This document shows positions 28,530 to 40,134 of a stretch of 64,000 nucleotides of DNA, piece after piece. Under the pieces are notes generated by a model. That model searched no databases, was not told where the DNA came from, and worked only from the letters and a program-made list of their open reading frames with translations. The stretch is from Acinetobacter sp. ANC 4558 (GTDB lineage Bacteria > Pseudomonadota > Gammaproteobacteria > Pseudomonadales > Moraxellaceae), in NCBI RefSeq assembly GCF_002135375.1, contig NZ_NEGH01000009.1:1-64000 (forward strand). Direction: 5' to 3'. Position 1 is the stretch's first letter, and every line of letters begins with the position of its first letter. Position numbers and translations under genes: made by a program.

Positions 28530-31500
28530 TTATGCTTGCTCATCCTTTAATTTAAAAATACTTCGTATAATGACGTACATAAATGGAATGAAAATGAGCA
28601 CTAAAACTGTTCCAAAGATCACGCCACCAAGCACACTCACCCCAATTTCTTGACGGCTTGCTGCCCCTGCTCCAAAAGCAAATACCAAGGGGATGATGCC
28701 TGCTCCAAAAGCCAATGATGTCATTAAAATTGGGCGTAAACGTAAACTTGCTGCTTCCATGGCCGCATCAATCGCATTTTTGCCTTGTTGCTGTGCCGCT
28801 GAAGCAAATTCCACAATCAAAATAGCATTCTTACATGACAATCCTATTGTGGTGAGTAATGCAATTTGAAAATAAATATCATTAGGGAAACCTGCAAAAT
28901 AACTGAATAAAATATTGCCACCAATGCCTAACGGAATCGCGGTCATCACAGCTGTAGGAATCGACCAGCTTTCATAAAGCGCCGCCAAACATAGGAAAAT
29001 AAAGCCGATTGAAATTAAATATAAAAGCAGTGCTTGATTACTTGATTTCTTCTCTTCAAATGATAAACCACTCCATGCCAAATCGACACCAGACTGAGTA
29101 CTAACCAACTTTTCCAAGTCCTTCATGGCTTGACCTGTACTGGCATTTGCTGTTTTATCTGCTTCTAGTTCTATTGCAGTATAACCATTAAAACGATTAA
29201 CGACTTCTGGACCGCCAGACCAACGAATTGTTGAAAAATTCGCAAAGGGAACCATTTCACCTGAACTATTGCGTACACTCCAATATTGTAAATCTTCTGG
29301 CTTAGCCCGATAAGCAGCGTCACTTTGCATCATGACTCTTTTAATTCTTCCGCGATCAATAAAGTCATTAATATATCGTCCACCTAATGCCGCAGATAAA
29401 GTATTATTTACATCAGATAATGCTAAGCCAGAAGCCATTGCTGCTTTTTGATTAATTGTCACGTTAACATTGGCTTTATCTGGTGCAGTTTTTTTATTTA
29501 AATTTTCAAAAGTAGAATATTCTTTTGCTTCCTCTTTGATTTGTTCAAATTTTTCAGTCAGGGCTTTTCGACCATCACCATTTAAATCTCTTAACCAAAG
29601 ATTAACACCATTTGTATCTCCTAAACCATTCACGACAGGTGGCATCGTAAAAACAATCCGAGCATTTGGATTTTTTCTAAAATATTGTGCCGCACGTTCT
29701 CGAATTGCAGCGGCTGTGTTCTCTTTACTCGTGCGATCATCCCAATGTTTTAGCTGAATAAAGCCTTGTGCTAAATTTTGCCCAGTACCAGAGAAATTAC
29801 GTCCATAACGAAGCATCACTAAGTTCACATTGGCTTTTTCATGTTCCAGAAAATACTTTTCAACAGCATCACCAATTTCTCTCGTTTTAGACATTGGTGC
29901 ATTATCTTGAAGTGCAATTTGAATTCCTAATGAGCCTTGATCTTCATTCGGTAAAAAACTGGTAGGTAGTGCACGATAAAATAATGCAAATATGGCAAAT
30001 AAAGCGAATGTTAAAGTCAACGTGATTAACTTGTGTTGAATCGTCTTTAGTGATGCTTTCAAATAAAGACTTTTCATCTGATCTAAACATCGATTAAATT
30101 TAATTGCCCATCGATAAGGTGTCGGATTAGGTTTTAAAATAATCGCACTCAAAGCGGGGGTTAATACAAGCGCAGCAAGTAATGAAATAGACATTGCTGT
30201 CACAAGTGTAATTGAAAACTGACGATAAATAACACCTGTAGAACCACCGAAAAAAGCCATTGGTATAAATACAGCAGTCAGTACTAACGTAATACCCACC
30301 AATGCACCACTAATTTCATGCATCGATTCAATAGAAGCATCTTTTGCGCTTAAGCCTTTTTCATGCATTAAACGCTCAACATTCTCTACAACGACAATCG
30401 CATCATCCACCAATAAGCCAATCGCAAGCACTAAAGCAAATAAAGTTAAGGTATTAATGCTCATTCCAATCGCAAGCAACACGGCCATTGTACCTAAAAT
30501 AACAACAGGAACCGTGATAGTTGGAATAAGCGTCGCTCGCCAATTTTGTAAAAATAAGAAAATCACCACAATAACCAACAAGATGGCTTCAAAAAGGGTT
30601 TTGATGACTTCTTTTAATGATTCTTGAATAAATGGGGTATTATCTCTCGGATAAACCAGTGTATACCCTTTCGGCAGTTGCTTTGAAACGTGATTGACTG
30701 TTTCTTGAATACGTTTTGATGTTTCAATTGCATTCGCACCAGAGGCCAAAGAAATTGCCATGGCAGCAGATGGATAACCATTAATCGAACTATATGATTG
30801 ATAGTTTTCAGCACCAAGTTCAACCTGCGCAACATCTTTTAAATAAACATAACTGCCTTCTTGCGAGGCTTTTAAAATTATATGATTAAACTCATCCACC
30901 GTTTTTAATTTTGATCCAGACGTTACTTTTGCATTTAAATATTGTTCTTGTGCAACAGGTAATTCTCCAACCCCTCCAGCAGCAACTTGAGTATTTTGCG
31001 CTTCTACTGCTCTTTGAATATCACTCGGCATGAGTTTATATTCTTTTAATTTTATTGGATCTAACCAAATTCGCATTGCGATTTGGGAACCAAAAACATC
31101 AACCTCACCAACACCATCCACACGTGCAATTTCAGATTCTAAATAACTTAATAAATAATCAGATAATTCAATATTGCTACTCTTTTTAGTTTCGTCATAT
31201 AAACCAATCACCAAATGCGTATCACCGAGTGATTTAAATACATTCACTCCTTGGCGTTGAACTTCATCTGGTAAACGACTAATCACACTATTAATTGAGT
31301 TTTGTACTTGTACTTGCGCAGTATCTGGATCTGTTCCATTTTCAAAACTTAAACTAATCCTACTGCGACCTGTTGAGTCACTACTTGAGCTAAAGTATAA
31401 AAGATGATCCAAACCTTTAATTTGTTTTTCTAAAACTTGGGTTACACTTTCTTCAACAGTTTCAGCATCAGCGCCTGAGTATGTTGTTACAACCACAACT

Positions 31501-31628
31501 CTTGGTGGTGCTATATCAGGATATCGCTCAACAGATAAATTAAATATAGAAAAAATACCTAGCGCCATTACAAAAATTGCTAATACGCCGGCAAAAATAG
31601 GCCGTTCAATAAAATATTTAGACAGCAT
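28530..31628 (-). CDS. RND efflux pump inner membrane protein (HAE1 family)
   Basis: A 1032-residue RND permease of the AcrB/MexB/AdeB type. It has twelve predicted transmembrane helices with two large periplasmic loops, the proton-relay aspartates in LLVDDAIVVVENVERLM, and the relay Lys in LSCKNAILIVEFA. Such pumps expel drugs, dyes or detergents with a membrane fusion protein and an outer membrane channel. Neither partner gene is adjacent: mgtE lies on one side and dgkA on the other. The sequence differs clearly from AdeB as I remember it. Confidence 0.9.
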   Translation of the reverse strand: MLSKYFIERPIFAGVLAIFVMALGIFSIFNLSVERYPDIAPPRVVVVTTYSGADAETVEESVTQVLEKQIKGLDHLLYFSSSSDSTGRSRISLSFENGTDPDTAQVQVQNSINSVISRLPDEVQRQGVNVFKSLGDTHLVIGLYDETKKSSNIELSDYLLSYLESEIARVDGVGEVDVFGSQIAMRIWLDPIKLKEYKLMPSDIQRAVEAQNTQVAAGGVGELPVAQEQYLNAKVTSGSKLKTVDEFNHIILKASQEGSYVYLKDVAQVELGAENYQSYSSINGYPSAAMAISLASGANAIETSKRIQETVNHVSKQLPKGYTLVYPRDNTPFIQESLKEVIKTLFEAILLVIVVIFLFLQNWRATLIPTITVPVVILGTMAVLLAIGMSINTLTLFALVLAIGLLVDDAIVVVENVERLMHEKGLSAKDASIESMHEISGALVGITLVLTAVFIPMAFFGGSTGVIYRQFSITLVTAMSISLLAALVLTPALSAIILKPNPTPYRWAIKFNRCLDQMKSLYLKASLKTIQHKLITLTLTFALFAIFALFYRALPTSFLPNEDQGSLGIQIALQDNAPMSKTREIGDAVEKYFLEHEKANVNLVMLRYGRNFSGTGQNLAQGFIQLKHWDDRTSKENTAAAIRERAAQYFRKNPNARIVFTMPPVVNGLGDTNGVNLWLRDLNGDGRKALTEKFEQIKEEAKEYSTFENLNKKTAPDKANVNVTINQKAAMASGLALSDVNNTLSAALGGRYINDFIDRGRIKRVMMQSDAAYRAKPEDLQYWSVRNSSGEMVPFANFSTIRWSGGPEVVNRFNGYTAIELEADKTANASTGQAMKDLEKLVSTQSGVDLAWSGLSFEEKKSSNQALLLYLISIGFIFLCLAALYESWSIPTAVMTAIPLGIGGNILFSYFAGFPNDIYFQIALLTTIGLSCKNAILIVEFASAAQQQGKNAIDAAMEAASLRLRPILMTSLAFGAGIIPLVFAFGAGAASRQEIGVSVLGGVIFGTVLVLIFIPFMYVIIRSIFKLKDEQA

Positions 31629-31980
31629 AATGTCTTATTCGCATATCCATTTGTAGAAAAAAGTGACATCAGAAATTGATGAAACTGAAAGTTTTATTTA
31701 TTCACCACGATCATCTGTGACAAAACTTAAAAATACAATCATAGATTACAGAATTAATGCCTTATATTTCAAATATGAAGAAAATATGTAGAATATTCTC
31801 ATTACGCATTTATGACATCGGGAAAAAGTATAAAATATCAATGTAACTAAAATTGTATTTTTTGTCTGAATCTCGATTTATTACTTTTTGATTCACACTT
31901 CAATTTTAGTTTAAACATCTTAACAATTAATATTATTTTAAGATATTTGGCTTATTCTCTCTCAATTTCGGATACTTAAA
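31629..31980. other. Divergent intergenic region, 352 nt
   Basis: Lies between the RND pump gene and dgkA, and must hold both promoters. A TATAAAAT near 31830 could be a -10 element, without a convincing -35. No regulator gene adjoins the pump, and no ORF is seen. Confidence 0.5.
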
Positions 31981-32355
31981 ATGGATCAATATTCACCTTT
32001 TAAAGGTAAAACGGGGCTAAAACGAATTCTAAATGCAGCAGGTTATTCATTTGCTGGATTTAGGGCGGCTTTCCAAAATGAAGCTGCTTTTCGTCAAATT
32101 ATTTTTCTCAATATTATTTTAATTCCGCTGACTTTTTTCTTCAGGATTTCTCCAGCAGAACAGGCCATCATGATTATCGTTTGTTTGCTTTCTATTATTG
32201 TAGAACTTTTTAATTCTGCAATAGAAGCCATTGTAGATCGAGTTTCGTTAGAAAAACATGAGCTTTCTAAAAATGCTAAAGATATGGGCAGTGCAGCGCA
32301 ACTTGTATCCTTGGTGATTATTTTTATGACATGGGCAATCATTCTCCTTAAATAA
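31981..32355 (+). CDS. dgkA: Diacylglycerol kinase
   Basis: A 124-residue inner membrane kinase with three transmembrane helices, the usual size. It rephosphorylates diacylglycerol to phosphatidic acid. Family motifs: GLKRILNAAGYSFAGFRAA with the early amphipathic helix, then VELFNSAIEAIVDR and KDMGSAAQL around the active site (Glu and Asp conserved). The ATG is at the start of a clean gap; no clear terminator follows apart from the hairpin at 32404. Confidence 0.95.
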   Translation: MDQYSPFKGKTGLKRILNAAGYSFAGFRAAFQNEAAFRQIIFLNIILIPLTFFFRISPAEQAIMIIVCLLSIIVELFNSAIEAIVDRVSLEKHELSKNAKDMGSAAQLVSLVIIFMTWAIILLK

Positions 32356-32403
32356 AATAAGCGACAGTTATATTTTTATTTATCGAAGAAAAAGAGAAAC
32401 ATC

Positions 32404-32460
32404 TTGCTCAGGCATGGCTTATAAATTTTTCATATCAGCTATATCCATGATATTGAGCAA
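32404..32460 (+). promoter_or_regulatory. Hairpin between dgkA and metH
   Basis: Two-part stem TTGCTCA-GG-CATGG pairing with CCATG-ATAT-TGAGCAA, all 12 pairs perfect, around a 27-nt loop. There is no T run after it, so it is not a standard terminator. It ends 70 nt before the metH ATG and could be part of a leader or an operator pair. A B12-box was not found. Confidence 0.45.
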
Positions 32461-32530
32461 TCTAAACAGAAATTAATTACTAAATCTGCTAAAATTATAG
32501 GCGTTTTTAATTCCTGCTGAGAATGTTTGA

Positions 32531-35500
32531 ATGTCTACACTGACCACTCTAAAAGCGCTTCTTACTAAGAAAATTCTCATTATTGATGGTGCAATGGGGA
32601 CCATGATCCAACGCCATAAATTAGAGGAAGCAGACTATCGTGGTGAGCGTTTTATTGATTGGGCATATGATTTAAAAGGCAATAATGACTTATTGGTTTT
32701 AACTCAACCTCAAATTATTCAAGGGATTCATGAAGCTTATTTAGAAGCTGGTGCAGACATTATTGAGACCAATAGTTTCAATGGAACTCAAGTTTCAATG
32801 TCTGATTATCACATGGAAGAATTCGTCAGCGAAATTAATTACGAAGCAGCAAGACTTGCTAAAGCTGCATGTGAAAAATACTCAACGCCAGACAAACCAC
32901 GTTTTGTTGCTGGTGTACTTGGACCAACATCTCGTACTTGCTCAATTTCACCTGATGTCAACAATCCAGCTTTTCGAAATATTAGCTTTGATGCACTAAA
33001 AGAAAACTATATAGAAGCTACACATGCATTAATTCGCGGTGGATCAGATATTATCTTAATCGAAACAGTCTTTGATACTTTAAACTGTAAAGCTGCAATT
33101 TTTGCAGTAAAAGAAGTCTTCAAAGAAATTGGGCGTGAATTACCCCTCATGATTTCAGGAACAATTACAGATGCATCTGGACGTACGCTCACAGGGCAAA
33201 CGGCTGAGGCTTTCTGGAACTCTGTTCGTCATGGTGATTTACTTTCCATTGGTTTTAACTGCGCTTTGGGTGCAGATGCAATGCGCCCACATATTAAAAC
33301 CATTGCAGATATTGCCGACACATTCGTTTCAGCACATCCCAATGCGGGTTTACCGAATGCTTTTGGTGAATATGATGAAACGCCTGAACAAACTGCTGCA
33401 TTGATTAAAGAATTTGCAGAAAGTGGTTTGATTAATATCACTGGTGGATGTTGTGGTACAACACCTGATCATATTCGTGCCATTTATGAAGCCGTTAAAG
33501 ATATTGCACCACGATCAGTTCCAGAAACTATTCCTGCTTGTCGTTTAAGTGGACTTGAATCTTTCAATATTTATTCAGATTCTTTATTTGTCAACGTTGG
33601 TGAGCGTACGAACGTCACAGGTTCAAAAAAATTCTTACGATTAATTCGTGAAGAAAAATTTTCAGAAGCCTTAGAAGTTGCCCAGCAGCAGGTTGAGTCT
33701 GGTGCTCAAGTCATTGATATTAATATGGATGAAGGAATGCTCGATTCGCAAAATGCGATGGTCCATTTTCTTAATCTGATTGCATCTGAACCTGAAATTT
33801 CAAAAGTGCCCATCATGATTGACTCATCAAAATGGGAAATCATTGAAGCAGGATTGAAATGCGTACAGGGTAAATCTATTGTTAACTCCATTTCATTAAA
33901 AGAAGGTTATGACGAATTTGTTGCAAAAGCTCACTTATGTCGTCAATATGGCGCTGCTATTATTGTCATGGCATTTGATGAGGTTGGACAGGCAGATACT
34001 GCCGCACGTAAACGCGAAATTTGTCAGCGCTCTTATGAAATTTTAGTCAATGACGTAGGTTATCCTGCTGAAGATATTATTTTTGACCCGAACGTTTTTG
34101 CAGTTGCAACGGGCATTGAAGAACATAATAACTACGCTGTCGATTTTATTGAAGCTACAGGCTGGATTAAGCAAAACCTACCCCATGCCATGATTTCAGG
34201 AGGTGTTTCTAACGTATCTTTCTCTTTCCGCGGGAATGAACCCGTTCGTGAAGCAATTCATTCGGTCTTTTTATACCATGCTATTCAACAAGGCATGACC
34301 ATGGGTATCGTCAATGCAGGTCAAATGGCAATTTATGATGATATTCCAACTGAACTTAAAAATGCTGTCGAAGATGTCATTTTAAACTTAAATCAAGGTT
34401 CAAGCGGTCAAGATGCTACTGAAAAATTACTCGAAGTTGCCGAACAATATCGTGGTCAAAGTTCTGCGCAAAAAACCGTAGAAAATTTAGAGTGGCGTAA
34501 TGAATCTGTCGAAAAACGTCTTGAATATGCACTCGTTAAAGGGATTACGACCTTTATTGATCAAGATACAGAAGAAGCTCGTTTAAAATCCAAACGCCCT
34601 CTTGACGTGATTGAAGGTGCGCTCATGGATGGAATGAACGTCGTAGGAGACTTATTTGGTTCAGGAAAAATGTTCCTTCCTCAAGTGGTAAAATCTGCCC
34701 GTGTGATGAAACAAGCAGTTGCATGGCTTAACCCGTACATCGAAGCAGAAAAAGGAGCAAGTGAGTCTAAAGGTCGTATTCTGATGGCAACAGTCAAGGG
34801 CGATGTTCATGATATTGGTAAAAATATTGTGGGGGTTGTTCTCGGATGTAATGGTTATGATATTGTCGATTTAGGCGTTATGGTGCCTGCTGAAAAAATT
34901 CTACAAACAGCAATTGATGAAAAATGCGATATTATTGGATTATCTGGACTCATTACACCAAGTCTAGATGAAATGGTATTTGTTGCCAAAGAAATGCAGC
35001 GCAAAGGTTTTAATATTCCCTTACTTATTGGCGGTGCAACAACTTCTAAAGCCCATACAGCGGTTAAAATTGAGCCACAATATCAAAATGATGCCGTCAT
35101 TTATGTGGCTGATGCGTCTCGTGCTGTTGGTGTTGCAACGACTTTACTGTCTAAAGAAATGCGTGGTACTTTTATTGAAGAACATCGTGCTGAATATGCA
35201 AAAATTCGTGAGCGTATTGCCAATAAACAACCTAAAGCGGCAAAACTCTCTTATGTAGAATCCATTGAAAATGGTTTTAAAATAGATTGGAATACTTATA
35301 TTCCACCAAAACCAAATTTAATTGGCTCACATGTCATCACCAATTATCCACTCGAGATATTGGTTGAATATTTCGACTGGACTCCATTCTTTATTTCTTG
35401 GAGTTTGGCAGGAAAGTTTCCTAAGATTTTACAAGATAGTGTCGTTGGTGAAGCTGCAACAGATTTATATCATCAAGCTCAAACTATACTAGAAGATATT

Positions 35501-36217
35501 ATTACCAATAAGCGTTTCGATGCACGCGCAGTTTTTTCCATTCAACCAGCTCAGCGCACAGGTGCAGATACGGTTAGTATTTATAATGATCAAGGTCATA
35601 TCACCCATAACTTTGAACATGTAAGACAACAATCAGATAAAGTAACGGGTAAACCTAATTTATCTTTAGCTGATTTTATTAGTCCATCTGCTCAACATAC
35701 CGATTATTTAGGTGGTTTCACTGTTTCTATTTTCGGTGCTGAGGAAATGGCACATGAATTTAAAGCAAAAGGCGATGATTATTCAGCTATTTTAGTTCAA
35801 TCATTAGGTGATCGTTTTGCTGAAGCGTTTGCTGAACATTTACATGAAAGAGTTCGTAAAGAGTTTTGGGGCTATCAAGCGCATGAAGAACTTTCAAATG
35901 AAGATTTAATCAAAGAAAAATATGTTGGCATTCGCCCTGCACCTGGTTACCCAGCTTGTCCTGAACATTCGGAAAAAGCGGTATTATTTGATTGGTTAGA
36001 TTCTACCAATAAAATTGGAACACAACTAACAACCAGTTTTGCAATGTGGCCACCTTCTAGTGTCAGTGGATTTTACTATAGCTTGCCACAAAGTGAATAT
36101 TTTAATGTCGGGAAAATAGCGCAAGATCAGCTTGAAGATTATGCTAAACGTAAAAACTGGACATTAGATGAAGCCAAACGTTGGTTAGCACCTAATTTAG
36201 ATGATTCTGTTTCTTAA
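32531..36217 (+). CDS. metH: Cobalamin-dependent methionine synthase
   Basis: A 1228-residue modular enzyme that transfers methyl from 5-methyltetrahydrofolate to homocysteine through B12. Domains in order: homocysteine-binding (to about 330, zinc cysteines in GFNCALG and GGCCGT), pterin-binding (about 355-620), helical cap (about 650-740), B12-binding with DVHDIGKN where H760 is the lower cobalt ligand, and the SAM-binding reactivation domain (about 900-1228). Full length compared with the E. coli enzyme (1227). Confidence 0.97.
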   Translation: MSTLTTLKALLTKKILIIDGAMGTMIQRHKLEEADYRGERFIDWAYDLKGNNDLLVLTQPQIIQGIHEAYLEAGADIIETNSFNGTQVSMSDYHMEEFVSEINYEAARLAKAACEKYSTPDKPRFVAGVLGPTSRTCSISPDVNNPAFRNISFDALKENYIEATHALIRGGSDIILIETVFDTLNCKAAIFAVKEVFKEIGRELPLMISGTITDASGRTLTGQTAEAFWNSVRHGDLLSIGFNCALGADAMRPHIKTIADIADTFVSAHPNAGLPNAFGEYDETPEQTAALIKEFAESGLINITGGCCGTTPDHIRAIYEAVKDIAPRSVPETIPACRLSGLESFNIYSDSLFVNVGERTNVTGSKKFLRLIREEKFSEALEVAQQQVESGAQVIDINMDEGMLDSQNAMVHFLNLIASEPEISKVPIMIDSSKWEIIEAGLKCVQGKSIVNSISLKEGYDEFVAKAHLCRQYGAAIIVMAFDEVGQADTAARKREICQRSYEILVNDVGYPAEDIIFDPNVFAVATGIEEHNNYAVDFIEATGWIKQNLPHAMISGGVSNVSFSFRGNEPVREAIHSVFLYHAIQQGMTMGIVNAGQMAIYDDIPTELKNAVEDVILNLNQGSSGQDATEKLLEVAEQYRGQSSAQKTVENLEWRNESVEKRLEYALVKGITTFIDQDTEEARLKSKRPLDVIEGALMDGMNVVGDLFGSGKMFLPQVVKSARVMKQAVAWLNPYIEAEKGASESKGRILMATVKGDVHDIGKNIVGVVLGCNGYDIVDLGVMVPAEKILQTAIDEKCDIIGLSGLITPSLDEMVFVAKEMQRKGFNIPLLIGGATTSKAHTAVKIEPQYQNDAVIYVADASRAVGVATTLLSKEMRGTFIEEHRAEYAKIRERIANKQPKAAKLSYVESIENGFKIDWNTYIPPKPNLIGSHVITNYPLEILVEYFDWTPFFISWSLAGKFPKILQDSVVGEAATDLYHQAQTILEDIITNKRFDARAVFSIQPAQRTGADTVSIYNDQGHITHNFEHVRQQSDKVTGKPNLSLADFISPSAQHTDYLGGFTVSIFGAEEMAHEFKAKGDDYSAILVQSLGDRFAEAFAEHLHERVRKEFWGYQAHEELSNEDLIKEKYVGIRPAPGYPACPEHSEKAVLFDWLDSTNKIGTQLTTSFAMWPPSSVSGFYYSLPQSEYFNVGKIAQDQLEDYAKRKNWTLDEAKRWLAPNLDDSVS

Positions 36218-36227
36218 TATCAACTGG

Positions 36228-36253
36228 ATCCCTGCATAAATCAATGTAGGGAT
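36228..36253 (+). terminator. Weak terminator-like hairpin after metH
   Basis: A 10-bp stem ATCCCTGCAT/ATGTAGGGAT (one G-U) with a 6-nt loop, 11 nt after the stop codon. The following bases lack a T run, so termination may be partial or rho-dependent. Confidence 0.5.
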
Positions 36254-36299
36254 TCAACCTTCAATCCTTTAAAAATATTTGAGTAAAATATCATACTGA

Positions 36300-36731
36300 T
36301 TACTCACCAAAAATTTGTACATTAATATCTTGAATTTTAGTACTTCCGCCTGCTTGATCAAAACTAACATCATACTGAACCAAATTTTTTGGGTAAGCAT
36401 ATTCATAACTTACCTTATATTGACTTGGTTGACTTTTCCCTTCTTCAAAATGCTTTGCAACAATTTTCTTAGATTTATAATTTTCTTTCGGCAATGCACG
36501 TGCAAATTTTTTCAGTTCTTTCCCATTTTCATTAAACTTCACTTTTAATTCAGGCGCAAAATTCTCTGTTAATAACTCAAATTCTGAATGGCGTAAATGA
36601 TCATATGCTGTTTGTGCAACCTGTTCTTGTTCTACACTTGGATCTGGCACAGAATTTAATGCGTTTTTTCCTATTTGATCACAAGATGCTAAAAATATAA
36701 CAGTACTTAATGCAACTAACTTTATTTTCAT
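36300..36731 (-). CDS. Putative lipoprotein, DUF3887-like
   Basis: A 143-residue protein starting MKIKLVAL, with a lipoprotein signal ending in LASC (lipobox). The mature part has AYDHLRHSEFELLTENFAPELK, which resembles DUF3887-type domains, and a beta-rich C-terminus. Function is unknown. The ATG at 36731 has AGGGT upstream; an in-frame start 18 nt further gives a poor signal peptide. It is followed by metH convergently and preceded by the gyrA terminator. Confidence 0.7.
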   Translation of the reverse strand: MKIKLVALSTVIFLASCDQIGKNALNSVPDPSVEQEQVAQTAYDHLRHSEFELLTENFAPELKVKFNENGKELKKFARALPKENYKSKKIVAKHFEEGKSQPSQYKVSYEYAYPKNLVQYDVSFDQAGGSTKIQDINVQIFGE

Positions 36732-36764
36732 GATTATTACCCTATTCATTTATATTGAAAAGTT

Positions 36765-36792
36765 AAAAAAGGACGCCTTAGCGCCCTTTTTT
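36765..36792 (-). terminator. Rho-independent terminator of gyrA
   Basis: On the minus strand: stem AAAAAAGGGCGC/GCGTCCTTTTTT with one imperfect pair, loop TAAG, and a T run. It begins 11 nt after the gyrA stop codon. Confidence 0.85.
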
Positions 36793-36803
36793 AAAATGAG
36801 AAC

Positions 36804-39785
36804 TTAATCATCATCCTCAGATGGTTTTGACGCTGATTCACTTTCAGGTTCAGCAATCATGATGTCATCATCTACAGGGTTCTCTGAAGTTTCAACAGAG
36901 GCTAGAATTTCTTCCTCATCTTCTACAGCTTCAATCGCTTCAACGCCAACAAGTAATTCGTCATTACCTAAACGAATGAGGCGTACACCTTGAGCATTTC
37001 GACCTGTTTGTGCAATCTCAGATGCACGAGTACGTACCAAAGTACCGCCATTAGAAATTAACATCAACTCTTTAGACGCATCAATTGCAACTGCACCAAC
37101 TAACTCACCATTACGTTCAGAGGTTTTCAGTGCAATTACACCTTTACCACCACGTTTTTTCGTTGGGAAATCATCGACTGGTGTCCGTTTACCATAACCA
37201 TGCGCTGAAGCACATAATACTTCACCTGTTTCTGGTACCACCACCAATGACACAATACGGCTGACAAAATTGGTTTCAGTTGAATCTTCATCATCTGAAT
37301 CTACATCAACTTCATCCGCATCTTCAACTTGTGTTGCACCAATAGTTACACGCATACCGCGTACACCTTTCGCAGAACGTCCCATCGCACGAACATCGGT
37401 TTCAGCGAAACGAATTGCTTTACCTTCATTAGAGAACAACATAATTTGCTGTTCCCCATCCGTAATTGCAACGCCAATTAAGGTATCATCACCATTGAGT
37501 TCGATTGCACGTAAACCATTTGAACGAACATTACTAAATTGTTCTAATTCAACACGTTTAATTGTGCCGTACGCTGTTGCCATAAAGGCATAAAAGTTTT
37601 TACGAACTTTTTCAGCAAGGTTTGCGAATTCAGCAATAACTTCATCTTCAAAATCTGTCGTTGCAAAATCAACAGCCAACGCTTTTAACTGCTTACGTAA
37701 AGCATCCGTCAATTCATCTGCTTGTTCATCTAACTCATCAAACGATGCTTTAAGTGCATCATAATGTGCAACAAAAATATCATTTTCTTGTAATTGCGTT
37801 AAATGTGCTCGAACATATTCTTTAAATTCAACAATACGTTCTTTGAATTTCTTCGGTACATCAATGACAGGCAGAATCGCTGTAATCGATTCATTCGCAT
37901 CTAATGGCAATAAATTTACCATCGGACGACCTTTGGAGCCACGTGATGCTTGCGGTACTTCAAAAACTCTTAAGCGATAGACCTTACCAACGTTCGTAAA
38001 GCAAAGTACCGTAGCATGATTTGAAGTGACAATTAAATGCTGAATATAATCATCTTCTTTCATTGATGTCGCAGATTTACCACGACCACCACGACGCTGC
38101 GCCGCATAATCTGAAAGCGGTTGAGTTTTTGCATAACCTGAATTTGAAACAGTGAATACCACTTGCTCTTCAGGAATTAAATCCTCACGTGAAAAATCAA
38201 CACGAGATTCAATAATTTCAGTTTTACGCGCATCGCCATATTGTTGCAAAATTAATGCAAGTTCTTCTTTAATAACGTTCATCAATAAATTAAAGTCATT
38301 TAAAATTGCTGTATATTCAGCAATTTGACCTAAGATATCTGTATATTCAGCATGTAACTTATCTTGTTCAAGACCTGTTAAACGATGCAAACGTAATTCA
38401 AGAATTGCAGCAACTTGCGTTGGAGAAAGACGATAAATGTCACCATCAATACCAAAAGGACGACTTAAATCTTCACCTTCAATTTCATCAGGGCGGACTG
38501 AAACTGAGCCAGCTTTTTCAAGTAAAGCGGCAACACTTCCAGCAGCCCACTCACCCGCCTGTAAACGCTCACGCGCTTCTGCTGGATTCGCTGAAGTTTT
38601 AATGGTTTCAATAATCGTGTCAATATTAGCCAGAGCGACTGTCAAGCCTTCTAAAATATGACCACGTTCACGTGCTTTACGTAGTTCATACATCGTACGA
38701 CGTGTAACAACTTCTTGACGATGACGTATAAATGCAGCAATGATATCTTTTAAGTTCATTAACTTAGGTTGACCATTATCGAGGCAAACCATATTAATGC
38801 TAAAAGAATTTTCCAATTGCGTATTCATAAACAAGTTATTCACAATAACTTCAGCATTTTCTCCACGCTTTAAGTCAATTGCAATACGCATTCCATCTTT
38901 ATCAGACTCATCCCGTAATTCTGAAATACCTTCAAGCTTTTTCTCTTTGACTAACTCTGCAATACGTTCAATCGTTTTTGCTTTATTAACTTGATATGGA
39001 ATTTCAGTAAATACAATGGTCGTACGCCCTGTTTTTTGATCTTCTTCAAAATGATATTTACCACGAATATGAAGGCGACCTTTTCCTGTGCGATACGCAT
39101 CTACAATACCTGACTTACCGTAAATAATTCCGCCTGTTGGGAAATCTGGACCAGAAATATGTTCCATTAATCCTTCAATTGAAATTTGCGGATTTTCTGC
39201 ATAAGCCAAACATGCATTCACCACTTCGGTCATGTTATGAGGCGCCATATTGGTCGCCATACCGACAGCAATCCCTGTTACCCCATTAATCAACAAATTA
39301 GGTACACGAGTTGGCATTACCTTTGGAATGCGTTCAGAACCGTCGTAGTTATCTTCCCACTCAACCGTATCTTTTTCTAAGTCTGCAAGAATTTCATGGG
39401 TAACTTTGCGCATACGGACTTCGGTATAACGCATTGCTGCTGCACTATCGCCATCAACAGAACCGAAGTTACCTTGACCGTCAACCAATTGATAACGCAA
39501 ACTAAAATCTTGTGCCATACGAACAATGGTTTCGTAGACAGCTGAATCACCATGTGGGTGATATTTACCGATCACGTCACCAACTACACGAGCTGACTTT
39601 TTGTACGCTTTATTATAGTCATTGCCCAATTCGTGCATTGCGAAAAGCACACGACGATGAACTGGTTTGAGACCATCTCGAACATCTGGCAAAGCACGTG
39701 ATACGATCACGCTCATTGCATAATCGAGATACGAATGCTTGAGTTCATCTTCAATGGCAATCGGTCTAATTTCCGATACGCTCAT
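36804..39785 (-). CDS. gyrA: DNA gyrase subunit A with long C-terminal-domain insertion
   Basis: A 993-residue GyrA that forms negative supercoils with GyrB. Catalytic Y120 is in [10 protein letters not shown]. The quinolone-resistance region reads [10 protein letters not shown] with S81 and E85 in the susceptible form. The GyrA box QRRGGRG is at 563-569. Compared with E. coli GyrA (875), about 85 extra residues, charged and helical, are inserted at roughly 643-731 between beta-pinwheel blades of the C-terminal domain. The tail is acidic. AAGGAG precedes the ATG. Confidence 0.96.
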   Translation of the reverse strand: MSVSEIRPIAIEDELKHSYLDYAMSVIVSRALPDVRDGLKPVHRRVLFAMHELGNDYNKAYKKSARVVGDVIGKYHPHGDSAVYETIVRMAQDFSLRYQLVDGQGNFGSVDGDSAAAMRYTEVRMRKVTHEILADLEKDTVEWEDNYDGSERIPKVMPTRVPNLLINGVTGIAVGMATNMAPHNMTEVVNACLAYAENPQISIEGLMEHISGPDFPTGGIIYGKSGIVDAYRTGKGRLHIRGKYHFEEDQKTGRTTIVFTEIPYQVNKAKTIERIAELVKEKKLEGISELRDESDKDGMRIAIDLKRGENAEVIVNNLFMNTQLENSFSINMVCLDNGQPKLMNLKDIIAAFIRHRQEVVTRRTMYELRKARERGHILEGLTVALANIDTIIETIKTSANPAEARERLQAGEWAAGSVAALLEKAGSVSVRPDEIEGEDLSRPFGIDGDIYRLSPTQVAAILELRLHRLTGLEQDKLHAEYTDILGQIAEYTAILNDFNLLMNVIKEELALILQQYGDARKTEIIESRVDFSREDLIPEEQVVFTVSNSGYAKTQPLSDYAAQRRGGRGKSATSMKEDDYIQHLIVTSNHATVLCFTNVGKVYRLRVFEVPQASRGSKGRPMVNLLPLDANESITAILPVIDVPKKFKERIVEFKEYVRAHLTQLQENDIFVAHYDALKASFDELDEQADELTDALRKQLKALAVDFATTDFEDEVIAEFANLAEKVRKNFYAFMATAYGTIKRVELEQFSNVRSNGLRAIELNGDDTLIGVAITDGEQQIMLFSNEGKAIRFAETDVRAMGRSAKGVRGMRVTIGATQVEDADEVDVDSDDEDSTETNFVSRIVSLVVVPETGEVLCASAHGYGKRTPVDDFPTKKRGGKGVIALKTSERNGELVGAVAIDASKELMLISNGGTLVRTRASEIAQTGRNAQGVRLIRLGNDELLVGVEAIEAVEDEEEILASVETSENPVDDDIMIAEPESESASKPSEDDD

Positions 39786-39805
39786 GCATACTCCTTGTTA
39801 TACAA

Positions 39806-39817
39806 GCAGAATTCTGC
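39806..39817. promoter_or_regulatory. 12-bp palindrome in the gyrA leader
   Basis: Perfect palindrome GCAGAATTCTGC, about 20 nt upstream of the gyrA ATG and just downstream of a candidate -10 element. Its position suits an operator or a short RNA hairpin near the ribosome site. No binding protein can be named. Confidence 0.45.
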
Positions 39818-40092
39818 CCGCATTTTATATCGTAAAATCAGTGAAAAAGTTCTTCAATTTGTCAGAACTAAAATCAAAAACACAGTCGGTAAGTATAGCA
39901 CAAATAAGACTGAATTTGTGCTGTTGAATCAAAGCTAGCATCATGATTTTTTATACGAATTTTAAATAAAACCGAGACGATATTTTTTAGTATTTTTGAT
40001 TTTTATATTTACAACGTTCATGTATTTTCTCATAAAATACCAATATTTAGATATTAATTAAAAACTCATCTTAACCTAGTATGCTTTTCAAT

Positions 40093-40123
40093 AAAAAAAG
40101 CACTCAATATGAGTGCCTTTTTT
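40093..40123 (-). terminator. Rho-independent terminator of etfBA
   Basis: Stem GCACTCA/TGAGTGC extended by A/T pairs, loop ATA, with T runs on both strands. It begins 12 nt after the etfA stop codon. Confidence 0.88.
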
Positions 40124-40134
40124 ATCTACAAGAA

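Larger units (their letters stand above)
39786..40134. other. Intergenic region upstream of gyrA, 349 nt
   Basis: Contains the gyrA leader with a TATAAA-type -10 at about 39824-39829 (minus strand), the palindrome at 39806-39817, A+T-rich sequence, and the etfA terminator at its right end. No ORF is credible. Confidence 0.55.

Noticed and set aside
32356..32530. Cobalamin riboswitch before metH
   Set aside because: The gap is only 175 nt and I find no B12-box-like sequence; only a simple hairpin is present.
37270..37593. Antisense open frames inside gyrA and other long genes
   Set aside because: They are shadows of the codon pattern of the real gene on the other strand, without family features.
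39523..39560. Quinolone-resistance mutation in gyrA
   Set aside because: The key positions read Ser81 and Glu85, the susceptible form.
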